Of a DNA stretch of 64,000 nucleotides, positions 24,086 through 33,845 are shown piece after piece; the first letter of the stretch is position 1, and every line of letters starts with the position of its first letter. The position numbers and the translations under genes are program-made. Under the pieces are notes generated by a model that did not search any database, was not told the DNA's origin, and worked only from the letters and a program-made list of their open reading frames with translations. This DNA comes from Photobacterium sanctipauli (GTDB lineage: Bacteria; Pseudomonadota; Gammaproteobacteria; Enterobacterales; Vibrionaceae), in contig NZ_PYMA01000002.1 of assembly GCF_003026495.1 (NCBI RefSeq), positions 248,001-312,000 on the forward strand, written 5' to 3'.

Positions 24086-25094
24086 GGTACCTCGTAAGTA
24101 AGTGTGATTCGAACTTATCAATTAAAACTTTTACATCTATCTCTTTTCTTTGTGAGTATTCGTATGAGCTTTTTTTGAATTTTTCATAATTTTCATGATT
24201 AACTATTTTATGTAGAGCCTTATTCCAATCATTAATTGAAGCGTTCTTAGGAACACAAATACCGCCATATCCAACCGATTCTGTTAAACCTCCTGTTTTA
24301 CTTGCTAATACAGGAATTCCACTACAGTGTGCTTCTGAAGCAACTCTTCCCCATGTTTCATCCCAAACACTTGGTGCAATTAATAATCTAGCGCTTCTAT
24401 ATACGCTTTTCATATTGTTAACAGGCCCTATTACCTCTACATTATTTATATTGTTGTAGCTGGAATTATCATTTTTTTTACTATTAACGATGTATTTGAA
24501 TGATAAGTTTGGGTTAAGTTTTGCTAGACCGTTAACTACTTCCAAACCTTTGTGTTTTGATGGGTTAACAAATATAATATCTTCATTGCTACTAGATACC
24601 TTATATTTTTTAGGTATTATTATTGGTGGTATTACAATATCAAAATTTATATTTACTGTCTCTTTAGTGAAATTAGAATTTGCAATATAAGAAATGTTTT
24701 TATCAGTTTTATAATTGATACTTTCAATTGAGTGTATATACACGACAACGGGGCAAGATTTTATTTGTTTTAGTATCTCAAGGTGCTTATGCCCGCCTTG
24801 TAAAACAACAATATCAGGTTCAAAGTCTTTGATAATGACTTTGACATTATCAACCATGTCAAAAGAACGATAACACAGATATTGGTTAAAGTAGTCCTTA
24901 GAAAATTTATAGCCAAAGATATTGTAAACTTTATTGGTGAGTCCAACTTTCGTGAACCCACCTTCCAGTCGGCATGCGACAGCAACTTTGTGACCTCTTT
25001 TTATGAGTAAGTGGCATAACTCATGGGTGTTAAGCTCCATACCGCCATACAACTCAGGCAGGTGTTTGTGGTTGGTTAAAAAGAGAATTTTCAT
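24075..25094 (-). CDS. Glycosyltransferase family 4-like protein
   Basis: 339 residues with a GT-B fold. It begins MKILFLTNHKHLPELYGGME, typical of GT4; the ATG at 25106 would add four residues but 25094 is the better match. The C-terminal half shows VNPSKHKGLEVVNGLAKLNP, RLLIAPSVWDETWGRVASEAHCSGIPVLASKTGG with the conserved E-x7-E region, and VPKNASINDW. It transfers a sugar in the cytoplasm to the lipid-linked unit. Transcribed with the flippase that follows it, with coding ends overlapping. Confidence 0.88.
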   Translation of the reverse strand: MKILFLTNHKHLPELYGGMELNTHELCHLLIKRGHKVAVACRLEGGFTKVGLTNKVYNIFGYKFSKDYFNQYLCYRSFDMVDNVKVIIKDFEPDIVVLQGGHKHLEILKQIKSCPVVVYIHSIESINYKTDKNISYIANSNFTKETVNINFDIVIPPIIIPKKYKVSSSNEDIIFVNPSKHKGLEVVNGLAKLNPNLSFKYIVNSKKNDNSSYNNINNVEVIGPVNNMKSVYRSARLLIAPSVWDETWGRVASEAHCSGIPVLASKTGGLTESVGYGGICVPKNASINDWNKALHKIVNHENYEKFKKSSYEYSQRKEIDVKVLIDKFESHLLTRYHEK

Positions 25095-25155
25095 ATAATC
25101 ATCCATGATTTACTGTTGCTATTACAATGATGGTATTATTTTCTATAAAGTCAAA

Positions 25156-26559
25156 TTAATTGAAGCAATTAGTGCTCATAAGAACTGCGCCAATGTATGG
25201 GGTGTCATTGACCTTATTGTTACAAAAATCGTCTGTATTACCATCACTGACTTTTACGTATCCAGAAATATAGTGATTAATATGATCTGAACTAATTATA
25301 GAAAAATCTCCATCTTTTGGTGATTTATAAATACTGTTGAATGTTGGTTTTTTTAAGCTATATGATTTACTAATAGTTAAGTTATTTTCTTTATATACTT
25401 TAGCTTTATCTCTAGATCTTATTTTACCATTTAGAATATTGTTTATAATTAGCGCTGTTGAATTAGAATAACGAACATCTATTCCTTTAGTATTATATAT
25501 AGTATTATTATAAACTTCAGCACTTAGCGACTTTTGAATATAAACTCCTACATCATTACAATTCATGATAATATTATTTCTAATAACTGAATTTCTAGTT
25601 TCGTATTCTGCTTGATTTCTTCTTGCTGTCTTACTCATACCGCCACCACCGAGCGATAGGCCAACACGTGTACCAAGATTTTTGCCGTCACTGCTACATA
25701 TGACTAAGTTTTGTTCAAAGATACCATCTGAGATCCCTCCCTTCATAAAGGCCGCATAACTCACTTTATTTCCATTAGCTTTTGAGAAATCTGAAATGAT
25801 ATTTTTCCTTACCAGCCATCTATTAGCATGATCAATATTAATGGGGGTTACAGGTGTAGCTGTGTTTCTTGGTTTAGTGAAATGAAATCTATTGTATTCT
25901 ATTATTCCATCATCAGGATAAAGATTATCCTTTTTGTTAACTTTAATTGCGGCGTTAAAGTCGATAAAGGTATTGTTGCTAATTACAATGTTTTTTGCAT
26001 CACCAACAATGTGTAATCCATGTTCACATTTCTTATCATCTGGACAAATTCCTTTAAAATTAATTCCATTAATCTGCCAGTTCGGTGTATCTATAAGTAT
26101 TCCTTCAATGGTATTAAGCTTAAAGTCAACGTATCCATCATTCTGTGCTGTAATTATTACTTTGGAGTGTGTGTTTTTAATTTTATTTGTTCTTAGCTTA
26201 GTGCTGTTAAAAGTATATACACCATTTTTCAAAATTATTTTCTTGCTTTTCTCTATGTTACTTATTTCTTTTATAAATTGATTTTCATTACTTACGAAAA
26301 CTATATTTGATATGTTATCTCCATTTTTATTATCCATACTTAATGTTGGCAAGTTAAGACTTTTTACATTCAGTAAGGCTAGGGGGGCTGATGTTTCTTT
26401 ATTGTGGTTTAGATTAAGTTTTGATGAGTTTATTTTATCGGTGTAATTTGTTATCCATAGTGAATTATCAAGTGAAACCCCTATCGTTAAATACGTTAAA
26501 AGTAAAATATTCATAATTACCCCCGATATGTAAAAGTACTTATTTATAATTCTTATCAT
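25156..26559 (-). CDS. Exported right-handed beta-helix protein, lyase-like
   Basis: 467 residues with an N-terminal hydrophobic signal or anchor (about 8-30). The body has repeated short strands with asparagine ladders (NIVISNNTFIDF, NSVIRNNIIMNC, AEVYNNTIYNT), the right-handed parallel beta-helix found in polysaccharide lyases of the chondroitinase-B/alginate-lyase type. No definite catalytic Lys/Arg pair was assigned, though the KNGVYTF and HLHIVG-like GLHIVGDAKN blocks fit that superfamily. The start is uncertain: 26559 (overlapping the upstream flippase by 20 bases) or 26514. It likely trims, modifies or binds the exported polysaccharide. Confidence 0.75.
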   Translation of the reverse strand: MIRIINKYFYISGVIMNILLLTYLTIGVSLDNSLWITNYTDKINSSKLNLNHNKETSAPLALLNVKSLNLPTLSMDNKNGDNISNIVFVSNENQFIKEISNIEKSKKIILKNGVYTFNSTKLRTNKIKNTHSKVIITAQNDGYVDFKLNTIEGILIDTPNWQINGINFKGICPDDKKCEHGLHIVGDAKNIVISNNTFIDFNAAIKVNKKDNLYPDDGIIEYNRFHFTKPRNTATPVTPINIDHANRWLVRKNIISDFSKANGNKVSYAAFMKGGISDGIFEQNLVICSSDGKNLGTRVGLSLGGGGMSKTARRNQAEYETRNSVIRNNIIMNCNDVGVYIQKSLSAEVYNNTIYNTKGIDVRYSNSTALIINNILNGKIRSRDKAKVYKENNLTISKSYSLKKPTFNSIYKSPKDGDFSIISSDHINHYISGYVKVSDGNTDDFCNNKVNDTPYIGAVLMSTNCFN

Positions 26560-28051
26560 GTTCAGGTGCTCTTTCTAGTCTATTGAAAGCTTCTCTTATT
26601 ACATTAATAAATACACTATTTAAAAAATGCCAATCATTGGAATAGTTCCTTAAAATCAATGATGAGAGTGACAAATTTATTATATATATAATGCTATATA
26701 TTGATACGCTTAGTCCTAGCTCAATTAAGCTAAATGAAGTGTTTACAAAGCTGTGAAGTATAAATATAGTAGAACCTATTGAAACAAGGCCAATAATAAT
26801 TACCGATGTTAAACTTAAAATTAATCTTTTTAAACTAATTTTCGAGAATCTTCTCAGTGCTATAAGTATGACGCTAAAAAAGAGAAATGATAAAAATATC
26901 TTGGCATGTAAAAAGTAAATAATATCAGTGGTTGTTAAGATGTAATATAATGTAAAGAAATATGTAGAGGCTGTAAAAGCTTCAAAAATAAAAAGAAATT
27001 TAACTTTACACATTAATGTCAGGTAATCTGTGATTTCTTCAATTATTATTGTTGTGATTATGATAGGTGTAAGTATATAAAGAATTTCAACAGCATTTTT
27101 CCATTTGTCTAAATCACCAAGTGTTATTTCGATTATATTTTCTGCATTTATATAGATTAAACTGGTTAACGGAACTGTTATAATTGTTAGTGAAAATAAA
27201 GATTTACTGATCTTATCGATATGATTGCTCGTATTTATAAGCTTTGCCATCTCAGGGTTAAGAGCGTCTGAAAATGGTGTTATAGCGATCTCTTTGGCTG
27301 TAAGTAGTAATGTTTGACAAATATTATAATTACCGATGAAGCTTGTAGATGTGAAATTTGTTAAAATAATAATGTCACTTTTATTATTAATGTAATTGGT
27401 TATACCTTTTAATAGCGTCCATTTTGAGAAGCTAATTTGATTATTTGCTTTTAATAGGTTAAAAGTTGGTTTATATCTAAAGCAAGTATAACTTAATATA
27501 AGTATAATAAAATGGTAAGATATGATGCTTGCTACAAAAGCCCAATAGTTTTTAAAAATCATTGCAAGGGTTAGAGTGATTATTACGGATGATATTTTTG
27601 CGATTGACTCTATTTTTGTTATTATCTTAAAATTTGATTTTTTAATTTCAAGTATAAAAGCTATATTAGTTATCCCTTGCAGAGTTGGAGTTATGGATAG
27701 AACTTTAATCAGATTTTCAAGATCTTGTGTATTAAAAAAATCCGCAAGTATTCCTGAAGATGAAAATATTATAATAGAAATGATTATTTTTGTTATTAGT
27801 TGTAATGTCCAAGATGTATCAATATCCTCTTTAGATGGGGCTTCTTCTTGTAATAAGTACTCTTTAGTGCCTAGTTGACCCAGTGTTTCAAAGAAAGCAG
27901 TCACTATTGTTGCTAATGCAATTATACCAAAATCATCTGGTGTAAGTATCCTGGCTAAAATCAAGGTGCAAAAGAAAGCTAAGCCACGATTAAGTAGTTT
28001 AGATAATGTTATCCAAAAGCTAGATTTCAGTATCCTACTAAAAAAACTCAT
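26540..28051 (-). CDS. Wzx-type oligosaccharide flippase (copy 2)
   Basis: 503 residues, 12-14 predicted membrane helices. The N-terminal ARILTPDDFGIIALATIVTAF block and LGTKEYL closely follow the flippase at 22580-24085, so the two are paralogues. The C-terminal tail is basic and polar (RLERAPEHDKNYK). It opens the minus-strand series flippase-beta-helix-GT4-flippase. Having two flippases suggests that two different lipid-linked units are made, or a recent duplication with divergence. The local DNA is strongly AT-rich. Confidence 0.9.
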   Translation of the reverse strand: MSFFSRILKSSFWITLSKLLNRGLAFFCTLILARILTPDDFGIIALATIVTAFFETLGQLGTKEYLLQEEAPSKEDIDTSWTLQLITKIIISIIIFSSSGILADFFNTQDLENLIKVLSITPTLQGITNIAFILEIKKSNFKIITKIESIAKISSVIITLTLAMIFKNYWAFVASIISYHFIILILSYTCFRYKPTFNLLKANNQISFSKWTLLKGITNYINNKSDIIILTNFTSTSFIGNYNICQTLLLTAKEIAITPFSDALNPEMAKLINTSNHIDKISKSLFSLTIITVPLTSLIYINAENIIEITLGDLDKWKNAVEILYILTPIIITTIIIEEITDYLTLMCKVKFLFIFEAFTASTYFFTLYYILTTTDIIYFLHAKIFLSFLFFSVILIALRRFSKISLKRLILSLTSVIIIGLVSIGSTIFILHSFVNTSFSLIELGLSVSIYSIIYIINLSLSSLILRNYSNDWHFLNSVFINVIREAFNRLERAPEHDKNYK

Positions 28052-28265
28052 TAAAAATCCATTTTAACTTTTCTAATAACGATAGTTCAATGTTTATTGT
28101 AGTATAGTGTAAATTTTATCTTTGGTTGTTTATTCTATATTTGTGGTTTATTCCTTTGGATCTGCTTTAATTTAAGATTATTTATTCTATTGTTTTGGGA
28201 TTTTTGGATAAATGGTTCGTTCTGTTTGTGGGGTTAGTTCTTCATATCATTAGTGATTTTTTTAC

Positions 28266-28271
28266 TATAAT
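28266..28271 (+). promoter_or_regulatory. -10-like TATAAT upstream of the O-ligase operon
   Basis: A perfect TATAAT 33 bases before the small ORF at 28304, in the 252-base AT-rich gap that separates two divergent units. The -35 region is poor, so this is a tentative promoter; AT-rich DNA gives such words by chance. Confidence 0.35.
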
Positions 28272-28303
28272 AATTATATGGCTCATGGAAGAAGTGCTAA
28301 CTT

Positions 28304-28450
28304 ATGGAATCTCTACTTTTTTTGATATGTCTAATTGTGCTGATTAAGCTTTGTTACAGTGCTGCTAAAGAAGATAGCCGTGGGGAAATCAATCAACACC
28401 ATCAATCAAAAATTGATTGTGATGATAAGTCTCATGAGAAACTGGTATGA
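28304..28450 (+). CDS. 48-residue membrane peptide coupled to the O-ligase
   Basis: Starts MESLLFLICLIVLIKLCYSAA, one membrane helix (about 4-20), then a charged tail rich in His, Asp and Lys (KEDSRGEINQHHQ). The stop codon TGA overlaps the ATG of the O-ligase gene (ATGA at 28447-28450), so translation is coupled. GGAAGAAG lies about ten bases upstream of its ATG. The reading frame is short and falls below usual annotation cut-offs. It could be a helper subunit of the ligase or a leader peptide. Confidence 0.6.
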   Translation: MESLLFLICLIVLIKLCYSAAKEDSRGEINQHHQSKIDCDDKSHEKLV

Positions 28451-29754
28451 GAGATATCGCCTTCTTTGCAGTTTTTCTCGTATTGCTTGTTTTTGCATTC
28501 AGAAAAAACTTCATTGCTTTAGGTTTATGGACTTGGTCTGGCCTAATTGTTCCTAAGTATTGGCTTTACGGTTTTGCTTCGTCAATCAGTTACAACTCAA
28601 CCTTTTCACTTATAACCTTGATGTTATACGTCATATCAAAAAACAAGCAACGTATTTATCTTACATCTTTACTAGTTTTCTTAGTGTTTTTTTCTATACA
28701 TGTATCAGCCACCACTTTTTTGACGATAGGTTTCACTGAGATAGTTAACGCGGAGTGGATTAAGTTTTTTAAAGGTATTTTGATGCTTGTTATGATTTTA
28801 TTAATCGTAAGAAGCCGCCTTCATTTTAACTTTTTATTAGCGTGTATACTTTTATCAACTGGCTTCATCGGTGTGGTTGAAGGGCTTAAATACATCATGA
28901 GCATTGGCGAACATCATATAAAAGGACCTGATTCGCATATTTTATCAGACAACAACCATTTCGCACTTGCAATCTGCATGGTTATTCCTCTTGTTTTATA
29001 TTTCCTAAAACAAGATTTTTCAAAACTCATTAAAGTTACTCTTTTAGGTGTGTTTTTATTGCTTGTATTGACTGTTCTTGGTACTCAGTCTCGAGGTGGC
29101 TTTATTGGTTTATCATTTCTCTTTTTTCTACTGTGGGCTGGGAGCAAGAAAAAGCTTCAGTTTGCCTTTTATATTGCAATCATTGCCACTATCGCTTTAG
29201 CACTTGTCTCTAATTCTTGGCAAGAGCGAATGAATACTATTGAAAATGCAGATCAAGACAGTTCTTTTATGACCCGTGTTGTAGCTTGGAAAATGTATAC
29301 GTTAATGGCGATGGAACGACCTGTTCTAGGGGCGGGTTTTCGTGCGTTACAAGCTCGCGAGGTATGGCAGTCGGTTGAGGGTGATTTTGACAAGCTATCG
29401 TTTATTCCAACCCCACCACCTTCAGATAAAGGTTGGGCGGCACACAGTATTTATTTTCAAGTACTTGGTGATCATGGCTTTGTTGGTTTGTTCTTTTTCT
29501 TAATGATCCTTGTGTCTAGTATTTTCTCCTTACGGAATGTAATGAAAAAGGCGAAGGATATAGAGGATTTATACTGGCAGTACTCACTTGCAAGCATGCT
29601 ACAGATTTCTTTGCTTGTTTTTTGTCTTGGTGGGGCTGCATTGTCTTTACCTTATGCTGAGTTTTTCTGGATTTTTATTGCCATTGTTCTCGCCTTAGAG
29701 TGTTCTCATCGTGATGCGCTCAAGAAGCGAAATTTAAGTGATGAGGCGGTTTAA
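28447..29754 (+). CDS. O-antigen ligase-like protein, exosortase A-associated
   Basis: 435 residues, an integral membrane protein with about 11-12 helices. It matches the putative O-glycosylation ligase type that accompanies XrtA: N-terminal RDIAFFAVFLVLLVFAFRK, the large periplasmic loop near residues 270-330 with MERPVLGAGFRAL and the conserved AHSIYFQVLGDHGFVGL. Wzy/WaaL-fold enzymes polymerise or transfer lipid-linked glycans at the periplasmic face. It could polymerise the exopolysaccharide or attach glycan to the PEP-CTERM protein (inference). The gene is coupled to the upstream small ORF and followed by manC. Confidence 0.88.
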   Translation: MRDIAFFAVFLVLLVFAFRKNFIALGLWTWSGLIVPKYWLYGFASSISYNSTFSLITLMLYVISKNKQRIYLTSLLVFLVFFSIHVSATTFLTIGFTEIVNAEWIKFFKGILMLVMILLIVRSRLHFNFLLACILLSTGFIGVVEGLKYIMSIGEHHIKGPDSHILSDNNHFALAICMVIPLVLYFLKQDFSKLIKVTLLGVFLLLVLTVLGTQSRGGFIGLSFLFFLLWAGSKKKLQFAFYIAIIATIALALVSNSWQERMNTIENADQDSSFMTRVVAWKMYTLMAMERPVLGAGFRALQAREVWQSVEGDFDKLSFIPTPPPSDKGWAAHSIYFQVLGDHGFVGLFFFLMILVSSIFSLRNVMKKAKDIEDLYWQYSLASMLQISLLVFCLGGAALSLPYAEFFWIFIAIVLALECSHRDALKKRNLSDEAV

Positions 29755-29786
29755 TTTTATTTAATGAACGTGTTCAAGGAGTGTTT

Positions 29787-31208
29787 ATGGATAAGGACAT
29801 CATTCCGATCATTATGGCCGGGGGATCAGGCTCAAGGCTTTGGCCTTTATCACGAACTCACTTTCCAAAACAATTTTTACCACTAGCAGGCAGCAGCTCT
29901 CTTTTACAAGACACTATCGCTCGATGTGATGGGTTAAATTGTGCCGATCCGATCGTTATCTCAAATGAAAAACACCGCTTTATTATTGCTGAGCAATTTA
30001 GGCAGCACTCAACAAATCACCAAGGGATCATCCTTGAACCTGAAGGACGAAACACTGCGCCAGCGATAGCACTAGCTGCCATACATGCTATGCGTAATGG
30101 TGAAGATCCTTTACTCCTCGTTTTGGCTGCTGATCATGTTATTCAGCACTCTGCTTGTTTTCAAGATGCTGTTCGTCGTGCGATTTCTTCAGCTGCTGAA
30201 GGTATGCTAGTTACTTTTGGAATTGTGCCTGATCGAGCAGAAACTGGTTACGGTTACATTCGGTGTGGGCAATTAACGAATGAGCAATCAAGTGCATTTC
30301 ACGTAGAAGCATTTGTGGAGAAGCCCAATCAAATAGTGGCGCAAGAGTATGTGAATGCTGGCTATTTATGGAATAGCGGTATGTTCTTGTTTAGAGCATC
30401 AAGTTTTTTAAGCGAGCTTGATAAATATCATCCTGCAATTTTAGCTACCTGCCAGCTTGCTTATGACGGCAAGCACTCTGATCTTGATTTTATTCGCATT
30501 GATAATGAGGCATTTCTTTCAAGTCCATCGGAGTCAATTGATTACGCTGTGATGGAGAAAACTGACCGAGCAGCTGTTGTTGCGATGGATGCTGGATGGA
30601 GTGATGTTGGCTCGTGGGATTCATTATGGGAAGTGACGGAAAAAGACCATAACAGTAATGCTATTCGTGGTGATGTGATGACTGAAGGCAGCCATCATTG
30701 TTATGTCTATTCGCAAAACAGGCTGGTGACAACGGTTGGGATCGAAAACCTGATCGTTATTGAGACCAAAGATGCTGTCCTCGTTGCGCATAAAGACTCA
30801 GTTCAAGATATTAAAAAGGTGGTATCTCGGTTAGAGCTAGACGGGCGCCAAGAACATTTGCAGCACCGAGAGGTTTTTCGTCCCTGGGGTTCTCATGACG
30901 CTATCACTGAAGGTGACCGCTACCATGTTAAGAAAGTGAAGGTTAAGCCGGGCGAAAAAACCGCGGTTCAAGTGCATTATAATCGTGCTGAGCATTGGAT
31001 CGTAGTGGTCGGAACCGCGCGAGTACGAAACGGAGATAAAACCTACCTAGTAAGTGAAAACGAGTCGACCTATATCCCAATAGGTGCGGAGCACTCTTTT
31101 GAAAATCCGGGAAAATCCATGTTGGAGTTGATAGAGGTTAGAACTGGCCGCTACTTAGGTGAGGACGATATTGTCAGGATCGATTCACAGGGAGAGGGGT
31201 ATGAATAA
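29787..31208 (+). CDS. manC: Mannose-1-phosphate guanylyltransferase / mannose-6-phosphate isomerase
   Basis: A bifunctional enzyme making GDP-mannose. 473 residues. The N-terminal nucleotidyltransferase domain shows [36 protein letters not shown] and NSGMFLF. The C-terminal cupin (phosphomannose isomerase) domain shows [32 protein letters not shown] and the metal-binding His residues. The ATG at 29787 is preceded by AAGGAG; a GTG two codons upstream overlaps that site. It is followed by manB with an eight-base overlap, so the pair makes GDP-mannose for the exopolysaccharide. Confidence 0.95.
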   Translation: MDKDIIPIIMAGGSGSRLWPLSRTHFPKQFLPLAGSSSLLQDTIARCDGLNCADPIVISNEKHRFIIAEQFRQHSTNHQGIILEPEGRNTAPAIALAAIHAMRNGEDPLLLVLAADHVIQHSACFQDAVRRAISSAAEGMLVTFGIVPDRAETGYGYIRCGQLTNEQSSAFHVEAFVEKPNQIVAQEYVNAGYLWNSGMFLFRASSFLSELDKYHPAILATCQLAYDGKHSDLDFIRIDNEAFLSSPSESIDYAVMEKTDRAAVVAMDAGWSDVGSWDSLWEVTEKDHNSNAIRGDVMTEGSHHCYVYSQNRLVTTVGIENLIVIETKDAVLVAHKDSVQDIKKVVSRLELDGRQEHLQHREVFRPWGSHDAITEGDRYHVKKVKVKPGEKTAVQVHYNRAEHWIVVVGTARVRNGDKTYLVSENESTYIPIGAEHSFENPGKSMLELIEVRTGRYLGEDDIVRIDSQGEGYE

Positions 31209-32592
31209 CCAAATTGATACTCTTTGTACGGAGTCTTGGAGCTGCTTTAAAGCCTATGATATTCGCGGCCGTGTCGGCGAAGAGCTTAACGAGCAAAAAG
31301 CCTATGCGATTGCTCGTGCTTATGCGGAGGTAGTAAAACCCAAGCAGGTTGTTGTTGGTGCTGATATTCGGCTTTCATCAAAAGCAATGAAAGCAGCGGT
31401 TTGTCGTGGCTTGGTTGACCATGGGGTTGATGTTATTGACTTGGGAATGTCGGGTACAGAGGAAGTTTACTTTGCCGTCCAACACTGGCAACTCGATGGG
31501 GGGATTGAAATAACCGCCAGTCATAACCCTGCAGATTATAATGGGATGAAGTTAGTTGGGCGTGATGCACGTCCCATTGGGGAAAATAACGGGTTGTCAG
31601 ACATCCACAAGGTTGCGGTACAAGGTCATTTTGATAATTGTTTACCGCAGGGTGAGAAATTAACTAAAGGGTGCTTGTCTGAATACGTAAGCTATTTAGT
31701 ATCCTTCATCAATCCAGACAATATTAAGCCTCTGACAATTGTTACTAATGCCGGTAATGGAGCCGCTGGTCACGCTATCGATGCTATTGAGTCTCAACTT
31801 GCCTCGCTCGGGGTGCCTATAACGTTTATAAAAATCCATCACGAGGCCGACGGCCACTTTCCTAATGGTGTGCCCAACCCCATGCTACCAGAGAACAGGG
31901 CAGCAACCACGCAAGCTGTTATTGAGCATCAGGCCGATTTTGGCTTAGCTTGGGATGGCGATTTTGATCGCTGTTTCTTTTTTGACGAAAAAGGCCAGTT
32001 TATTGAGGGTTACTATATCGTTGGCTTGTTGGCGGAGGCCTTTGCATTACGTCAGCAAGGCGCAAAGGTGATTCACGATCCAAGGCTATATTGGAATACC
32101 ACAGATATCCTAGCCTCGAGTGGTGGGCAGCCCATTTTGGCTAAGGCTGGGCATACGTATATTAAGCAGATGATGCGTGAGCATGATGCCGTATATGGCG
32201 GAGAAATGAGTGCACACCACTATTTTAGAGATTTTGCTTATTGCGATAGTGGTATGATCCCTTGGCTATTAGTGGCTGAGTTACTTTGTGTTAAGTCGAT
32301 GTCGTTATCTGAAGCTGTAGAGAAAAGGATCCTTGCCTACCCATCTTCGGGGGAAATTAATTCCCATATTGCTGAACCACATAAGGTGTTAAGCAAAGTA
32401 AAAGCACACTATAGCCGAGATGCGGTCTCGATTGATGAAAGTGACGGAATATCGATTGAATTTGAAAAATGGCGGTTTAATTTACGTCCTTCTAATACCG
32501 AGCCATTAGTAAGACTCAATGTAGAGTCGCGTGGCTGTCAGTCACTGATGGAAGAAAAAACCACTGAGTTGTTGAGCTTTTTAGACCGTTAA
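31201..32592 (+). CDS. manB: Phosphomannomutase
   Basis: Interconverts mannose-6-phosphate and mannose-1-phosphate. 463 residues, four-domain alpha-D-phosphohexomutase. The phosphoserine loop [13 protein letters not shown], metal loop WDGDFDRCF, sugar loop [10 protein letters not shown] and the phosphate-binding RPSNTEPL are all present. The start at 31201 has GGAGAGG directly upstream and overlaps the manC stop. A remote 14-residue upstream extension is possible but unlikely. It is the CpsG/ManB type common in exopolysaccharide clusters. Hairpin at 32599 ends the operon. Confidence 0.95.
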   Translation: MNNQIDTLCTESWSCFKAYDIRGRVGEELNEQKAYAIARAYAEVVKPKQVVVGADIRLSSKAMKAAVCRGLVDHGVDVIDLGMSGTEEVYFAVQHWQLDGGIEITASHNPADYNGMKLVGRDARPIGENNGLSDIHKVAVQGHFDNCLPQGEKLTKGCLSEYVSYLVSFINPDNIKPLTIVTNAGNGAAGHAIDAIESQLASLGVPITFIKIHHEADGHFPNGVPNPMLPENRAATTQAVIEHQADFGLAWDGDFDRCFFFDEKGQFIEGYYIVGLLAEAFALRQQGAKVIHDPRLYWNTTDILASSGGQPILAKAGHTYIKQMMREHDAVYGGEMSAHHYFRDFAYCDSGMIPWLLVAELLCVKSMSLSEAVEKRILAYPSSGEINSHIAEPHKVLSKVKAHYSRDAVSIDESDGISIEFEKWRFNLRPSNTEPLVRLNVESRGCQSLMEEKTTELLSFLDR

Positions 32593-32598
32593 ATTCTG

Positions 32599-32635
32599 AC
32601 ACTAAAGCTTACGGTGAAACCATAAGCTTTAGTGT
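32599..32635. terminator. Hairpin ending the manC-manB operon
   Basis: ACACTAAAGCTTA (32599-32611) and TAAGCTTTAGTGT (32623-32635) pair over 13 bases around an 11-base loop, just after the manB stop and before the stop of the convergent glycosyltransferase. No strong T run follows in either direction, so termination may need help. Confidence 0.55.
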
Positions 32636-32660
32636 TATACCAACGTTATGTTAGTCGTTA

Positions 32661-33845
32661 TTACTTTTCTGACGTTTTTATGCGCTCTCCCTGAATGGCC
32701 AGCTCGTTTGATAAGAGTGTGTTGAATAAATAAATGATCTTTTCCCCATTTTGACGCCAAGTCAGCTGTTTCTCCTTGATTGTCTGCTTCGCGTTCCGCT
32801 TCATCTTATCGGCTAAGGCTTCGTCATCAATTAACCGGCGAATCTGCGGTAGCATTGAATCTAAGTTGTCTTGTTTGAATAGCAACGCGTTCTCGCTATC
32901 GCGAAGTAACTCTTTAATATTATCTGCATCAGGGGCAACGATAGCTTTGCCCGTTGCTAGGTATTCAATAAGTTTGAGGGGAGAGCACCATGGTGTTACA
33001 GCGGGTTGGAGCGCTATGTCTATTTGTGCAAGCCAATGGGGCATGTCCTTGCGGTCGACTAGGCCTGTGAGGTGTACTTGGTTACTCAAATTGAGCTTCT
33101 TCGCTTGCTCTTTTAGGTCATTGAGTACGGGCCCATCGCCAACAATGAGTAGTAGGGTGTTAGGATTATTACTTTGCGCTATCATTTCCATGACTTTGTC
33201 TAGCTGGTGCCACTCTCGGCAGAAGCCAACAAAGCCAACGACTGTTTTTCCTTCAAAACGTGGCTCCCGTTGCTGGCCATTTTCTGTATTGAATAATGCA
33301 GGGTCGATACCATTTGGAATCACAGTGATCTGGTCTTCGCTTACACCAGCTTCATAGAGGTAGTTTGCCATTACGTGGCTAACGGGAAGAAGGTGGTCGG
33401 CGTTTCGCCAAGTGTAATATTCAGACCATTTAGCCAGCATAGGAAAATGGATACCGGTATAGTCGTAACGTTCTTTATAGAGTGGCGAGTTTACTTCCAA
33501 TATCAGCGGTAAGTTGAATAGTTGCTTGGCCCATATGCCTGACGGCAAGAAAATATTATAGCGTTCATAAATGGCGTCCGGCCTATATTTACGAATTGCC
33601 TGAATGAGTTTAATGAAGTCGTAGAAACTGTAGCCGAACTCAAGAAGCTCTGATACAAAACCGGGCAACGTTTTGCGAAGCTTAGATACCCATCCACCAT
33701 CATCACCAAAGTTAGTCGTCTGGCTGACACTTGGGGAGACGATAATAACTTCGTGCCCTAGTGCTTCCAGTGCGCTAATGATGGCATCAATGTGAACGAA
33801 TTGCCCATCCCTTGAGGCGACTCGGTGGTGATAGAGGATTCTCAC
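32661..33845 (-). CDS. Glycosyltransferase family 4 protein
   Basis: 394 residues, GT-B fold. N-terminal MRILYHHRVASRDGQFVHIDAI and C-terminal signatures GFVGFCREWHQLDKVMEMI, IVGDGPVLNDLKEQAKKLN, HLTGLVDRKDMPHWLAQIDIALQPA and LIEYLATGKAIVAPD. It begins with GTG; GTGA overlaps the stop of the upstream glycosyltransferase, with AAGGAG eight bases before. It is the last gene of the eight-gene minus-strand XrtA operon and presumably adds a sugar to the lipid-linked unit. Confidence 0.9.
   Translation of the reverse strand: MRILYHHRVASRDGQFVHIDAIISALEALGHEVIIVSPSVSQTTNFGDDGGWVSKLRKTLPGFVSELLEFGYSFYDFIKLIQAIRKYRPDAIYERYNIFLPSGIWAKQLFNLPLILEVNSPLYKERYDYTGIHFPMLAKWSEYYTWRNADHLLPVSHVMANYLYEAGVSEDQITVIPNGIDPALFNTENGQQREPRFEGKTVVGFVGFCREWHQLDKVMEMIAQSNNPNTLLLIVGDGPVLNDLKEQAKKLNLSNQVHLTGLVDRKDMPHWLAQIDIALQPAVTPWCSPLKLIEYLATGKAIVAPDADNIKELLRDSENALLFKQDNLDSMLPQIRRLIDDEALADKMKRNAKQTIKEKQLTWRQNGEKIIYLFNTLLSNELAIQGERIKTSEK

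Noticed and set aside
28359..28556. 65-residue plus-strand frame overlapping the O-ligase start
   Set aside because: Out of frame with both the 48-residue peptide and the O-ligase, with no ribosome-binding site.
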